From Verrucomicrobiota bacterium (lineage in GTDB: Bacteria; Verrucomicrobiota; Verrucomicrobiia; Opitutales; Opitutaceae), in assembly GCA_023426435.1 (NCBI GenBank), contig JAFAAS010000139.1, positions 1 through 59,304 on the forward strand: DNA of 59,304 bases, written 5' to 3'. The notes under the pieces were generated by a model that did not search any database, was not told the origin of the DNA, and saw only the letters and a list, made by a program, of their open reading frames with translations. The number at the start of each line of letters is the position of its first letter. Positions within the stretch are counted from its first letter, which is position 1. The position numbers and the translations under genes were made by a program. Below are positions 8,009 through 16,142 of this stretch, piece by piece.

Positions 8009-10342
8009 TCATTCGATCCTGAGGCGGCGGGCGGCGGTGTTGCCGATTTGGTCGTAGAGGATGATTTCGACGGACGTCGCGTTCGTGACGCGAGTGAGGG
8101 GAAGCTCGAGGGTGAACGTCTCTTCGCGGCTGTCGCGAATGCCGTCGATGGGTTGTTCCGTTTCGGCGCGGGTGTTGTTGTTGAGGATCGCTTCGATGCC
8201 GTGAACGATCGACAACGCGTCCCGGCCGCGGACGGACACCACGAGGCGGTCGGATTCGCGCTTCGCGGAAGCTTCGAGGATCTCGGGCGCGGTGCGATCG
8301 ATGAGGAGATCGTCGGTGTCGAACGTGGTGGTGAGCCGGTCGGCCTCGCGACGCGGGTCGGTTTCGGAAACGACGAGTCGGGTGAAGTAGAGGCCGTCGG
8401 CGAGATGCGACGTGTCGAACTGCACGAAAGGATCGGGGGAGTTCACCACGATGTCGGTCCACTCGTCGTCGCCGTCGCGGCGAATCGAAAACGTGGATAC
8501 GAGATGGTCGTTGTCGGGATCGCTGACGGTCCAGAGCACGACCTGGGCGCCGGGCGTCGGAACGATCTGGCTGCCGAGGAAGCTGGTCTTGAATTTCGAG
8601 TCGTCCTCTTTCGGCGGGCCTTGGATGACCTGGCCGAGAGATATGACGGTTTGCGGCATCGGTTCGGAAGCGGGGACGACGCCGAAGTTGGGCGAAAGCA
8701 GGCGGAACTCTTGAAGCTGCGGGCGTCGGTTGTGCGGAAGGAAGTAGAGATGCGCTTTGTCGAGTTGCGCGGTTGCGGGGGTGTCGGCGGGCAGGCGGAG
8801 GCGGAAGCGGACATGACGCCCGCGGCGATCGGCGGCGGACCAGCCGCCGTCGTTGTGGTGCAAGGCGGTCCAGGAACTCCAGCCCTCGACATCGTCGCTG
8901 CCGTTGCTGGTGCGAAGATCGACGGAGAGGCGTGATTCGGGAAGATCGCGCAGGCGGTGGAAGCGGAGGGCGCCGATTTGCGCGGGCACGCCGAGATCGA
9001 GGCGACGCGTTTCGGCCTCGCGCGTGGAGGTGCCGACGAAATCGAGGATGGCGAGACCGGGAGCGTTGTTGCGCAGGAGGAGGAAGCGGCCCGGCGCGTC
9101 GGGGAAAACGGCGAAGGCGTTGAGCTGGGACGACGCGCTGCCGGCGAAGGTGAGCGAGAGACGTTGGGCGCGATCGTAGCCGAGGACCTCGCCCTGTTCG
9201 CCGCCGGAAAGAAGGATGAGATCGTCGTGACGGACGGCGCGGTAGAAAGCGGTGTTGTTGCGGGAGGCGACGGTTTCGGGGAAGGCGTTGGGCGGGAACC
9301 AGACGAGCGTGCTGCGTCCGCTGAAGCGCTCGGTGGACGGAGAAAGTGCGGCGAGCGGATCGGGAGTGTCGCGACCCGGACGCGAAGGAGTGATGCGGGT
9401 TTCGCCGGCGGTGGAAGAGAAAGTGAGCGTAGCGTAGAAACCGCCGTCGGGCGTCGGAAGGATGTCGGTCACTTCGGCGTCGCGGTTTTCCTGCAGGATA
9501 ATCGGAGCATGCATCGGCCCGTCGGCGGCGGGCGCGAGGCTGGGATCGAAAGCGTAGATGTTACCCTTGGGGGCGGAGCCGGCGACGATGCGCCCGTCGG
9601 TGAGACGCGCGAGGCGGCGGACGTTGCGATCGCGAACCTCGCCGAAGAGGCGGATGCCGTAGCTGGCGAGCGTGGCGGGATCGGTGATTTTTTCGGGGAG
9701 AACGCCCGCGCGTTCGAAAGCGGAAAGGTTGATCGAGTAAATACGCGCGGGATTGCCTGTGGCGATGAGCACGTCGCCCTGGTTGGCGGGCAGCAGGATG
9801 TCGAAGATCGAATCGACGGGGAGCGAAACGCGGGCGACCTGGAGGCCCTCGCGAATCAGGACGAGCGCGCCGCGGGGAGAAGTGCCGGCGAGGATCGAGC
9901 CGTCGGGGAGACGCGCGACGGCGTAGAGATGAGGGTCGTCGAGTTGGACGATTTCGCGCGTGGTGTAGCTGGATTTGGCGGCGTCGACGGTGAGTTCGAA
10001 CAGTTTGCCGTCGGGGCCGGTGCCGACGAGCCAGGTGTTGGCGGTGGCGCCGGGCGCGAGCGACCAGAGGAGATCGGCGGGAGCGCTGCCGTTGAGGTCG
10101 GTGAGCGTCGGGCCGGCGACGAGGCGGCCGTCGGAACGCGCGGCGAGGCCTTTGAGGTTGCGGCTGGGGACGTCGCGGAAGAAATCGATTTCGGTGCGGC
10201 GAGAAAGCGGGGCGGCGTGGAGTGCGATGGTGGGCGCGAACGCGAGTGCGAGCGCGAAGAAGGTGCTGCGAAGGACGAAGGGGCGGAGAAAAGAGCGAGG
10301 GCGCACGGGGAGAAAAACGGGCGAGGAATGGGGGAAAGGCAA
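8009..10342 (-). CDS. Secreted protein of unknown function, beta-propeller-like N-terminal half
   Basis: Up to 777 residues and not recognised as a named family. A signal sequence is visible (hydrophobic FFALALAFAPTIALHAA near residues 27-43), so it should be exported. The first half has recurring strand pairs of the form 'DGRLVAG', 'DGSILAG', 'DGRIVAGSAPKGNIYAFD', as in WD/NHL-type beta-propellers. The middle has a WSSWTALHHNDGGWSAAD segment, and the last third looks Ig/fibronectin-like (SDPDNDHLVSTF...). The start is uncertain: 10342 is a TTG, and a GTG at 10306 would keep the signal peptide; neither has a clear ribosome site. It is the last leftward gene after the S55 peptidase, separated by a repeat-rich gap. 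Confidence 0.7.
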   Translation of the reverse strand: MPFPHSSPVFLPVRPRSFLRPFVLRSTFFALALAFAPTIALHAAPLSRRTEIDFFRDVPSRNLKGLAARSDGRLVAGPTLTDLNGSAPADLLWSLAPGATANTWLVGTGPDGKLFELTVDAAKSSYTTREIVQLDDPHLYAVARLPDGSILAGTSPRGALVLIREGLQVARVSLPVDSIFDILLPANQGDVLIATGNPARIYSINLSAFERAGVLPEKITDPATLASYGIRLFGEVRDRNVRRLARLTDGRIVAGSAPKGNIYAFDPSLAPAADGPMHAPIILQENRDAEVTDILPTPDGGFYATLTFSSTAGETRITPSRPGRDTPDPLAALSPSTERFSGRSTLVWFPPNAFPETVASRNNTAFYRAVRHDDLILLSGGEQGEVLGYDRAQRLSLTFAGSASSQLNAFAVFPDAPGRFLLLRNNAPGLAILDFVGTSTREAETRRLDLGVPAQIGALRFHRLRDLPESRLSVDLRTSNGSDDVEGWSSWTALHHNDGGWSAADRRGRHVRFRLRLPADTPATAQLDKAHLYFLPHNRRPQLQEFRLLSPNFGVVPASEPMPQTVISLGQVIQGPPKEDDSKFKTSFLGSQIVPTPGAQVVLWTVSDPDNDHLVSTFSIRRDGDDEWTDIVVNSPDPFVQFDTSHLADGLYFTRLVVSETDPRREADRLTTTFDTDDLLIDRTAPEILEASAKRESDRLVVSVRGRDALSIVHGIEAILNNNTRAETEQPIDGIRDSREETFTLELPLTRVTNATSVEIILYDQIGNTAARRLRIE

Positions 10343-10389
10343 GCGAGGGGCGGCGTGTAACGGGCGCTTGCTGGGGGGATTTTGGGATC

Positions 10390-10518
10390 GCCCGCGAGCG
10401 GGCCCCTACAATGGGAGAGGCAAGGAGTGGCGCGGCGAGCGCGCCACCTACCAACGAAGCAAGGTGGCGCGGCGAGCGCGCCAATTACGAACGAAGTCCG
10501 GCGGGGTCGGGAGACCCC
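10390..10518. repeat. Cluster of four REP-like hairpins
   Basis: Four short hairpins lie in the 191-base gap between the propeller-like gene and the S55 gene: GCCCGC/GCGGGC (10390-10403), TGGCGCG/CGCGCCA twice with the same GCGAG loop (10428-10446 and 10465-10483), and GGGGTC/GACCCC (10503-10518). Three are followed by a CCTAC or CTACAA tail and the second TGGCGCG copy by AATTAC. Any promoter for the propeller-like gene must be embedded in or just beside this cluster; none was identified. Confidence 0.6.
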
Positions 10519-10533
10519 GACCTACAAGGGTGC

Positions 10534-12315
10534 TCACTCGATGACGGTGAGGGAGCGGTTGAGCGTGACGGAGGCGAGCTTGCCGGCGAGGAGGTGCGTT
10601 TCCCAGAGCGGGAGGACGGCGTTGATTTGATTGAAGCGAGCTTCGTCGGCGGCGCGGGCGATGCGCTCGATGGATGACGGCGCTTCGGGCGTGGCGCTCG
10701 TTTGATCGGTGAAGAGACGCGTGCGCTCGACGACGGCGAGGCAGAGACCGTCGGAAGGACGGGTGTCGCGTTGCGCGGCGAGATAGGCGTCGAAGCTGCG
10801 GAGTTGCGCGGCGTTGAGATTGCGATTGCGGCCGGAGAGATCGTCGAGGGCGCGACCGGGCGCGAGGATGACCTCGAGATTTTTGCCGATCCACTCGGAG
10901 CGAACGGGAATGTCGATCGTTTGGCGGCGGGCCTCGCCCTGGTGATCGCGCCACGACAACGTGGCTTGAAGGGTGTCGCCGGCGCGCGCGGTGGTGCGCG
11001 AGAGTTGGAAGAGCTCGACGGTGACCGCGGGATTCTGGTCGAGCGGTTCGACGGTGAAGACGACGCGATCGGGGAAGGTTTTCTCGTAGGGATTCTGCAG
11101 GCTCTGGCCGAGATCGCGGACGAATTCGTTGAGACCCTGTTGGAAACCCTGCGGGCCGGAGTAGAGCGCGCGGGTGGCGAGCGCGGGACGAGACGGGAAG
11201 GAGATGTCGCTCTTCAGGAGAAAGCCTTGGGAGAGGCCGGCGTCGTTGGAGCCGAGGATGGCTTGACTGACGCCGGTGGCGACGAGGACGGGAGTGAGCT
11301 GTTCCTGGCGGGCGACGGAGAAGTGGAGCTTCTTGGCGGTGCCTTGCGCGGATTTCACGACGACTTCGACCTCGGTCATCGCGGGGCCTTGTCCAAGGAC
11401 GCCGGATACGGCGGAGAGACGATCCTGGGTGATCGTGCCGATGACGCGTCCCGTGTTGGCGACTTTGACCGATTGCATCGCGGACGGAAGAATCGTGACG
11501 ATTTCGGCTTCGCACATGGGAAGCTCAACGGAGCCGAGCGAAAGCATCGGGTGGCCGAAGGCGGTGATGCTGCGGCCATCGACATTCGAAACGGTGCCGG
11601 TGCCGGCGAGGGTGATGTCGCCGGTGGCGAGGGCGACGGCGACGGCGGAGCCGGGAGTGAGGGACGTTGGGGTTTTGAGTTCCGGGTTCTGGGTTCCGAG
11701 TTCCGCGTTGGACGCCGAAGAACCGGTCGTGCTGCCGCCGAGGGAGGTGGCGGTGAGGCCGAGGGCGGAGAGTTGCGGGGCGAAGAGGTCGGCGACGACG
11801 GGGCTGAGACCGCTGAGGGTGAAGACGGGGCGGAGAGGGCGAAAGCCCTCGTTCGAGGCGGCCGTGGCGTTGACCGGAGTGGTGGGCGAGGCGGCGGCGG
11901 GGAGGCCGGCGACCATTTTTGTTTGGACCTCGATGAGGTCGGCGGCGGGAGTGAAGCCGGCGTGGCGGACGGTTTCGAAGCGCTGGATTTGATAGCTCAG
12001 TGCGCCGGCGAGTTTGCCGTTTACGTAGAGCGGGCTGCCGGACATGCCGGCGACGGCGCCCATTTTTTGAACGCGTTCGTCGGTGAGTTCGCAGAGGATA
12101 AGCGATTTGCCGGGGCCGAGGGCGTTGCGGACGACGCCGGTGATTTCGACGGTGAACGGCTCGGGCTCGGTGCCGCGGAAGACGGTCCAGACTTCGCCGC
12201 GCTGACCGGGCTTCAACTCATCGAGCGGGATGATGTCGCGAGTGGAAGGCTGTTCGGCGAATGCGACGAGGGTCAGCAGTGAGAACAGAACGGCGGAGAG
12301 AAACGGACGACCCAT
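10534..12315 (-). CDS. SpoIVB-type (S55) serine peptidase domain protein
   Basis: 593 residues from the ATG at 12315; the frame extends upstream but a signal peptide (FLSAVLFSLLTLVAFA, residues 5-20) starts cleanly here. The S55 hallmarks are GMSGSP with the predicted nucleophile Ser94, YVNGKLAGALSYQ just after, and TAFGHPM with His255. Family knowledge: S55 peptidases include the sporulation protease SpoIVB, but most bacterial members outside Firmicutes have no known substrate, so no sporulation role is implied. The C-terminal half is beta-rich. A four-heptamer repeat (11677-11704) is translated in frame at residues 203-216. The protein is likely periplasmic or outer-membrane facing. Confidence 0.75.
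   Translation of the reverse strand: MGRPFLSAVLFSLLTLVAFAEQPSTRDIIPLDELKPGQRGEVWTVFRGTEPEPFTVEITGVVRNALGPGKSLILCELTDERVQKMGAVAGMSGSPLYVNGKLAGALSYQIQRFETVRHAGFTPAADLIEVQTKMVAGLPAAASPTTPVNATAASNEGFRPLRPVFTLSGLSPVVADLFAPQLSALGLTATSLGGSTTGSSASNAELGTQNPELKTPTSLTPGSAVAVALATGDITLAGTGTVSNVDGRSITAFGHPMLSLGSVELPMCEAEIVTILPSAMQSVKVANTGRVIGTITQDRLSAVSGVLGQGPAMTEVEVVVKSAQGTAKKLHFSVARQEQLTPVLVATGVSQAILGSNDAGLSQGFLLKSDISFPSRPALATRALYSGPQGFQQGLNEFVRDLGQSLQNPYEKTFPDRVVFTVEPLDQNPAVTVELFQLSRTTARAGDTLQATLSWRDHQGEARRQTIDIPVRSEWIGKNLEVILAPGRALDDLSGRNRNLNAAQLRSFDAYLAAQRDTRPSDGLCLAVVERTRLFTDQTSATPEAPSSIERIARAADEARFNQINAVLPLWETHLLAGKLASVTLNRSLTVIE
11677..11704. repeat. Heptamer repeat inside the S55 gene
   Basis: Four consecutive plus-strand heptamers, GAGTTCC GGGTTCT GGGTTCC GAGTTCC, lie in the coding region and are read as a short polar loop (NAELGTQNPELKT) between otherwise conserved blocks. 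It is the same type of seven-base periodic sequence as at 14635-14669 and in the 13661-13765 inverted repeat. Confidence 0.7.
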
Positions 12316-12364
12316 CGAAACGATAACGGCGAAGCGTGCTGATGATTGAGAGATTTCCTGGAAT

Positions 12365-13648
12365 TCAAAGTTGCCGGATGGTCGAAGCAAGCACTTCGCA
12401 TGCCCGGTCGATCGCGTCGCCCTCGTGCGCCGTGCTGATGAACCCGGCCTCGTAGGCGCTGGGCGCGAGGTAGACATCCTGTTGGAGGCACGCGTGAAAG
12501 AAGCGGTTGAAGAGTTTCGCGTCGCCGCTCATCGCGGTGGGCAAGTCGCGCACCGGCGTGGGGGTGAAGAAAATGCTAAACATCGAGCCGCACTGCGGGA
12601 CCTGGACGGCGAGGCCTTTTTCGTGGGCGGCGGAGAGGACGGCATTGCGCAACTGGCGGCCGAGCGAGTCGAGGCGATCGTAAGGATTGAGCTCTTCGAG
12701 GAGCTTGAGCGAGGCGATGCCGGCGGCCATGGCGAGCGGGTTGCCGCTGAGCGTGCCGGCCTGATAAACGGGGCCGAGCGGCGCGAGCATATCCATGATT
12801 TCACTACGTCCGCCGAACGCGCCGACGGGGAGGCCGCCGCCGATGATTTTGCCGAGGCAGGTGAGGTCGGGCGTGATGTGTTCGCGTTCCTGGACGCCGC
12901 CGCGCGCGATGCGGAAACCGGTCATGACCTCGTCGAAGATGAGGACGGCGCCCTCCTGCGTGCACAGGTCGCGGACGAAGTGAAGATAGCCCGGGTCGGG
13001 CATGATGAAGCCGACGTTGCCGCAATAAGGCTCGAGGATGACGCCGGCGATCTGTTGCGGGTTGGCGGCGAAGGCGGCTTCGAGGGCGGCGCGATCGTTG
13101 TAGGGAACGACGACGGTTTCCTGGGCGAACGAGGCGGGGACGCCGGCGCTGTCGGGATGACCGTGCGTGAGCGCGCCGGAGCCGGCTTTGATGAGAAGGG
13201 AGTCGGAGTGGCCGTGGTAGCAGCCAGCGAATTTGACGATCTTGCTGCGCTTCGTGAACCCGCGCGCGAGGCGCAGGGCGGACATCGTGGCTTCGGTGCC
13301 GCTGTTGCACATGCGGACCTTTTGGATCGAAGGGATGAAGCGGACGATGAGCTCGGCCATTTCCACTTCGTAGGGATTGGGCGTGCCGAAGGACGTGCCG
13401 TTTTCGAGGGCTTCGGCGATGGCGGCGCGGATGCGCGGGTGATTGTGACCGTGGATGGCGGGCCCCCATGTGCCAACGAAGTCGATGAGCTCGCGGCCAT
13501 CGGCGGTGATCAACGTGGCGCCGCGCGCGGCTTTGACGAAGAACGGAGCACCGCCGACGGAACGGAAGGCGCGAACGGGGGAGTTGACGCCGCCGGGGAT
13601 GAGTTGGAGAGCGCGGCTGAAAAGTTGGTCGGAAGAGGTGGAGGACAT
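12365..13648 (-). CDS. hemL: Glutamate-1-semialdehyde 2,1-aminomutase
   Basis: 427-residue PLP-dependent class III aminotransferase-fold enzyme, normal length, converting glutamate-1-semialdehyde to 5-aminolevulinate in the C5 haem/corrinoid pathway. Visible are the N-terminal IPGGVNSPVRAF signature, the NSGTEATMSALRLAR substrate region, the IFDEVMTGFR cofactor segment and the PLP lysine Lys267 in LGKIIGGGLPVGAFGG. The start is the ATG at 13648 (MSSTSSDQ); the frame upstream reads through the long inverted repeat and is not protein-like. 5-aminolevulinate also feeds cobalamin synthesis, which fits a B12-dependent mutase in the same genome. Confidence 0.96.
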   Translation of the reverse strand: MSSTSSDQLFSRALQLIPGGVNSPVRAFRSVGGAPFFVKAARGATLITADGRELIDFVGTWGPAIHGHNHPRIRAAIAEALENGTSFGTPNPYEVEMAELIVRFIPSIQKVRMCNSGTEATMSALRLARGFTKRSKIVKFAGCYHGHSDSLLIKAGSGALTHGHPDSAGVPASFAQETVVVPYNDRAALEAAFAANPQQIAGVILEPYCGNVGFIMPDPGYLHFVRDLCTQEGAVLIFDEVMTGFRIARGGVQEREHITPDLTCLGKIIGGGLPVGAFGGRSEIMDMLAPLGPVYQAGTLSGNPLAMAAGIASLKLLEELNPYDRLDSLGRQLRNAVLSAAHEKGLAVQVPQCGSMFSIFFTPTPVRDLPTAMSGDAKLFNRFFHACLQQDVYLAPSAYEAGFISTAHEGDAIDRACEVLASTIRQL

Positions 13649-13660
13649 GACTAAATCGAA

Positions 13661-13765
13661 GCTCCAAGATCCAAGATCCAAGCTCCAGAGAATTACCAAC
13701 GGACAATCTTCAATGGGAGCTGATGTTTGGGAGTTCTCTGGAGCTTGGGGCTTGGATCTTGGAGC
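13661..13765. repeat. Long heptamer-built inverted repeat between nadE and hemL
   Basis: A 32-base left arm (13661-13692) matches the reverse complement of the right arm (13734-13765) at 30 of 32 positions, with a 41-base loop. Each arm is made of heptamers of the form GCTCCAA/GATCCAA. It would form a very stable RNA hairpin in the nadE-hemL gap. On the plus strand the right arm is followed by TTTTTC, but the flanking genes read the other way. It could also be a small non-autonomous mobile element. Confidence 0.7.
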
Positions 13766-13771
13766 TTTTTC

Positions 13772-15448
13772 TTAGCTGACGTATTTTTGAACGATGGGGA
13801 TGCGGCGGCCGACGCCGAAGGCGAGCGGGGTGGTTTTGAGGCCGGGGGCGGCTTGCTTTCGTTTGTATTCATTGAGGTCGACCTTGCGGGCGACGTCGTT
13901 GACGACGGGTTCGGCGAAACCTTGGGCGATCAGGTCGCGACGCGAGAGGCCCTGTTCGACATAACCCTCGAGAATCGCGTCGAGGATGTCGTAGGGCGGG
14001 AGGCTGTCCTGATCGAGTTGATCGGGGCGAAGCTCGGCGGACGGTGGCTTTTCGATGGTGTTGCGCGGGATGACTTCGCCGTTGCGGTTGATCCAGCGGG
14101 AGAGGTTGTAAACCTGGGTTTTGAAGACGTCGGAAATCACGGCGAGCCCGCCAGCCATATCGCCGTAGAGCGTGCAGTAACCGACGGCGACCTCGCTCTT
14201 GTTGCCGGTGGTGAGGAGGAGCGAGCTGAACTTGTTGGAGAGCGCCATCATGATGACGCCACGGATGCGGGCCTGAATGTTTTCCTCGGCGACGTCGCGG
14301 GGGAGTCCGGCGAAGAGCGGACCGAGCGAGGCTTCGGTGGCGGCGACGGCGTCGGCGATCGCGATGGTCTCGAAACGGATGCCGAGATTTTGTGCGAGGA
14401 TGCGCGCGTCATCGCGCGAATGTTGCGAGGAGATCGCGGATGGAAGCGAAACGCCCATGACGTTTTCGGCGCCGAGCGCGTGGACGGCGATCACGGCGAC
14501 GAGGGCGGAATCGATGCCGCCGGAGAGCGCGATGAGCGCGCGCTTGAAACCGCTTTTATGGGCGTAGTCGCGGAGGCCGAGGACGAGAGCGGAGAAGGTG
14601 TCCTGGCATTCGTCTTGGGCGAAGGAGGGGGAGATGAGTTGGGAGTTGAGAGGTGGGAGATGAGAGTTGGACGGCGCGGAGCTGGAGAGGTCGATGGTGC
14701 GAATGTCCTCGGCGAAGGCGGAGAGTCCGGCGCGGAGGGTGCCGGTGGCGTCGCAGACGAGACTGCGTCCGTCGAAGATGAGCTCGTCGTTGCCGCCGAC
14801 GGCGTTGACGTAAACGACGGGACAGCCGAGGGCGCGGGCGGCGTCGGCGACGAGGGTTTGGCGGACGTTGCGTTTGTCGTAGTGCCACGGACTCGCGGAG
14901 AGGTTGACCATGAGATCGCATTTTTGCGCGGCGAGCTGGTGAGTCGGATCGACGCCGCGGTAGAGTTGGCGCGTGTTGAGCGTGGGGTGAGTCCAGATGT
15001 CTTCGCAGATCGTGACGCCGATGCGGCGGCCGGCGTGTTCGACGACGAGGGGGCTGGCGGCGGGTTCGAAGTAGCGGTCTTCGTCGAAGACATCGTAGGT
15101 GGGCAGCAGGCATTTGTGCGCGGTGGCGACGATGCGGCCGCGGTGAATGAAGGCGGCGGCGTTGTAGGCGGGGCGGCCGGAACCGGTGGTGTTGCGTTCG
15201 ACTGTGCCGATGAACGCGGGCACGTCGCCGATGTGCGTGGCGATTTCGCGAAGGGAATCCTCGCAGTCGGGAACGAAGCGGCGCTTGAAGAGCAAGTCGC
15301 GCGGCGGGTAGCCGCAGACGACGAGTTCGGGAAAGACGACGAACTCGGCGCCCTGCGCGACGAGGGCGTGGTAGGCGTCGAGGATCTTCCGGCGGTTGCC
15401 GGCGAGGTCGCCGACGGTGGTGTTGATTTGGGCGAGGCCGAGTCGCAT
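13772..15448 (-). CDS. nadE: Glutamine-dependent NAD+ synthetase
   Basis: 558-residue two-domain enzyme making NAD+ from deamido-NAD with glutamine as nitrogen donor. The N-terminal nitrilase-type glutaminase has the catalytic triad Glu41 (FPELVVCGYP), Lys112 (HKCLLPTY) and Cys148 (GVTICEDIW). The C-terminal synthetase has the PP-loop ALSGGIDSALVAV with SGGIDS at 309-314. The start is the ATG at 15448 (MRLGLAQINTTVG), which matches the family N-terminus; upstream frame is not family-like. The linker between the domains carries a translated heptamer repeat (residues about 259-272), which would lie at a tolerant surface position. Confidence 0.95.
   Translation of the reverse strand: MRLGLAQINTTVGDLAGNRRKILDAYHALVAQGAEFVVFPELVVCGYPPRDLLFKRRFVPDCEDSLREIATHIGDVPAFIGTVERNTTGSGRPAYNAAAFIHRGRIVATAHKCLLPTYDVFDEDRYFEPAASPLVVEHAGRRIGVTICEDIWTHPTLNTRQLYRGVDPTHQLAAQKCDLMVNLSASPWHYDKRNVRQTLVADAARALGCPVVYVNAVGGNDELIFDGRSLVCDATGTLRAGLSAFAEDIRTIDLSSSAPSNSHLPPLNSQLISPSFAQDECQDTFSALVLGLRDYAHKSGFKRALIALSGGIDSALVAVIAVHALGAENVMGVSLPSAISSQHSRDDARILAQNLGIRFETIAIADAVAATEASLGPLFAGLPRDVAEENIQARIRGVIMMALSNKFSSLLLTTGNKSEVAVGYCTLYGDMAGGLAVISDVFKTQVYNLSRWINRNGEVIPRNTIEKPPSAELRPDQLDQDSLPPYDILDAILEGYVEQGLSRRDLIAQGFAEPVVNDVARKVDLNEYKRKQAAPGLKTTPLAFGVGRRIPIVQKYVS
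14635..14669. repeat. Heptamer repeat inside the nadE linker
   Basis: Five consecutive plus-strand heptamers, TGAGTTG GGAGTTG AGAGGTG GGAGATG AGAGTTG, encode a Ser/Pro/Leu/Asn-rich loop exactly between the glutaminase and synthetase domains. The length (35 bases) is not a multiple of three, so flanking bases were gained or lost to keep the frame. Confidence 0.7.
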
Positions 15449-15770
15449 GGAGATGGGAAAGCGAGACGGTGACGGGGATTGTGGGGGAGGACAACTCCGG
15501 GCGTGAGATCGATTTGGGCGGAGGACGCGGCGGGTCGTGCGAACCGGCGAAGGTTCGTCTTGGGTGCAACACCTCGCCGGGAGGGGCGGAGAGGGAAGTG
15601 TCACCTAATAGGTGACACTTTGCGGGAGGCGGGATTTAAACGGGCACGGGTTTGGAGGCAGGGAGGCGTGAGCGTGAGCCGATTGAAACGGCGGGCATGA
15701 AGGCCCAGCGGCACGATGCGGTCAAAGGGTGGAACATGCGCAGACGACGGTGGACGATGGGAGGTCCATC
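15449..15770. other. 322-base intergenic region between divergent nadE and the ACP gene
   Basis: No credible gene was found. It must hold the promoters for leftward nadE and the rightward ACP-ketosynthase pair, but no convincing -35/-10 pair could be picked by eye. Its only clear structure is the perfect palindrome at 15596-15620. A GGGAGG ribosome-site sequence precedes the ACP start. Confidence 0.6.
15596..15620. repeat. 25-bp palindromic element, copy 2 (perfect)
   Basis: Two perfect 12-base arms (AAGTGTCACCTA and TAGGTGACACTT) around a single A. Same outer arms and same length as the copy at 7913-7937. Here it lies in a divergent promoter region rather than after a gene, so it is not simply a terminator. 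A dispersed repeat or a dyad protein-binding site are both possible. Confidence 0.6.
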
Positions 15771-16142
15771 ATGAACTCAGCCGAGGTCGAAACGCGCGTG
15801 GGAAAGGCCAAGGAGATGCTGGCGGGGTATTCGGCGGAGACGGTTGAAGCGGCGGAGCGATTTTTTCGCGGAGGCGATGCGGAGGCGTTGGATCGATTGG
15901 TGACGGGCGTGATTGCGTATCATCGGCCGTCGAAACCGGACGACGGCGCGAAAGAAGGAGGGGCGCTGGAAGGAAGCGCGCGGCTGGTGGAGGATTTGGG
16001 ATTCGATTCGCTGGCGATGGTCGAAATGAGTTTTCTGTTGGACGAACTGCTGGGGTTGAAGCTGTCGGACGAAGAGATGCGAGCGCTGCGGACGATCGAT
16101 GATGTGCGCGGCGTGGTGCGAACGCGGGCGGCGGCGGTGTGA
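15771..16142 (+). CDS. Acyl carrier protein with extended N-terminus
   Basis: 123 residues from the ATG at 15771, which is preceded by GGGAGG at good spacing; an upstream GTG at 15729 is less likely. The C-terminal 60 residues are a carrier-protein helix bundle with the phosphopantetheine attachment motif DLGFDSLAMVE and acceptor Ser80. The first ~65 residues are unusual for an ACP: two amphipathic helices then a charged Pro/Asp/Gly linker. Its stop overlaps the next gene's possible GTG start, so it is coupled to the ketosynthase. It is distinct from a housekeeping AcpP, which has about 78 residues. Its acyl substrate is unknown. Confidence 0.82.
   Translation: MNSAEVETRVGKAKEMLAGYSAETVEAAERFFRGGDAEALDRLVTGVIAYHRPSKPDDGAKEGGALEGSARLVEDLGFDSLAMVEMSFLLDELLGLKLSDEEMRALRTIDDVRGVVRTRAAAV

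Noticed and set aside
12371..13654. Plus-strand open frame of 427 codons opposite hemL
   Set aside because: Antisense of a clear PLP enzyme; composition is Ala/Glu/Asp/Gly shadow sequence.
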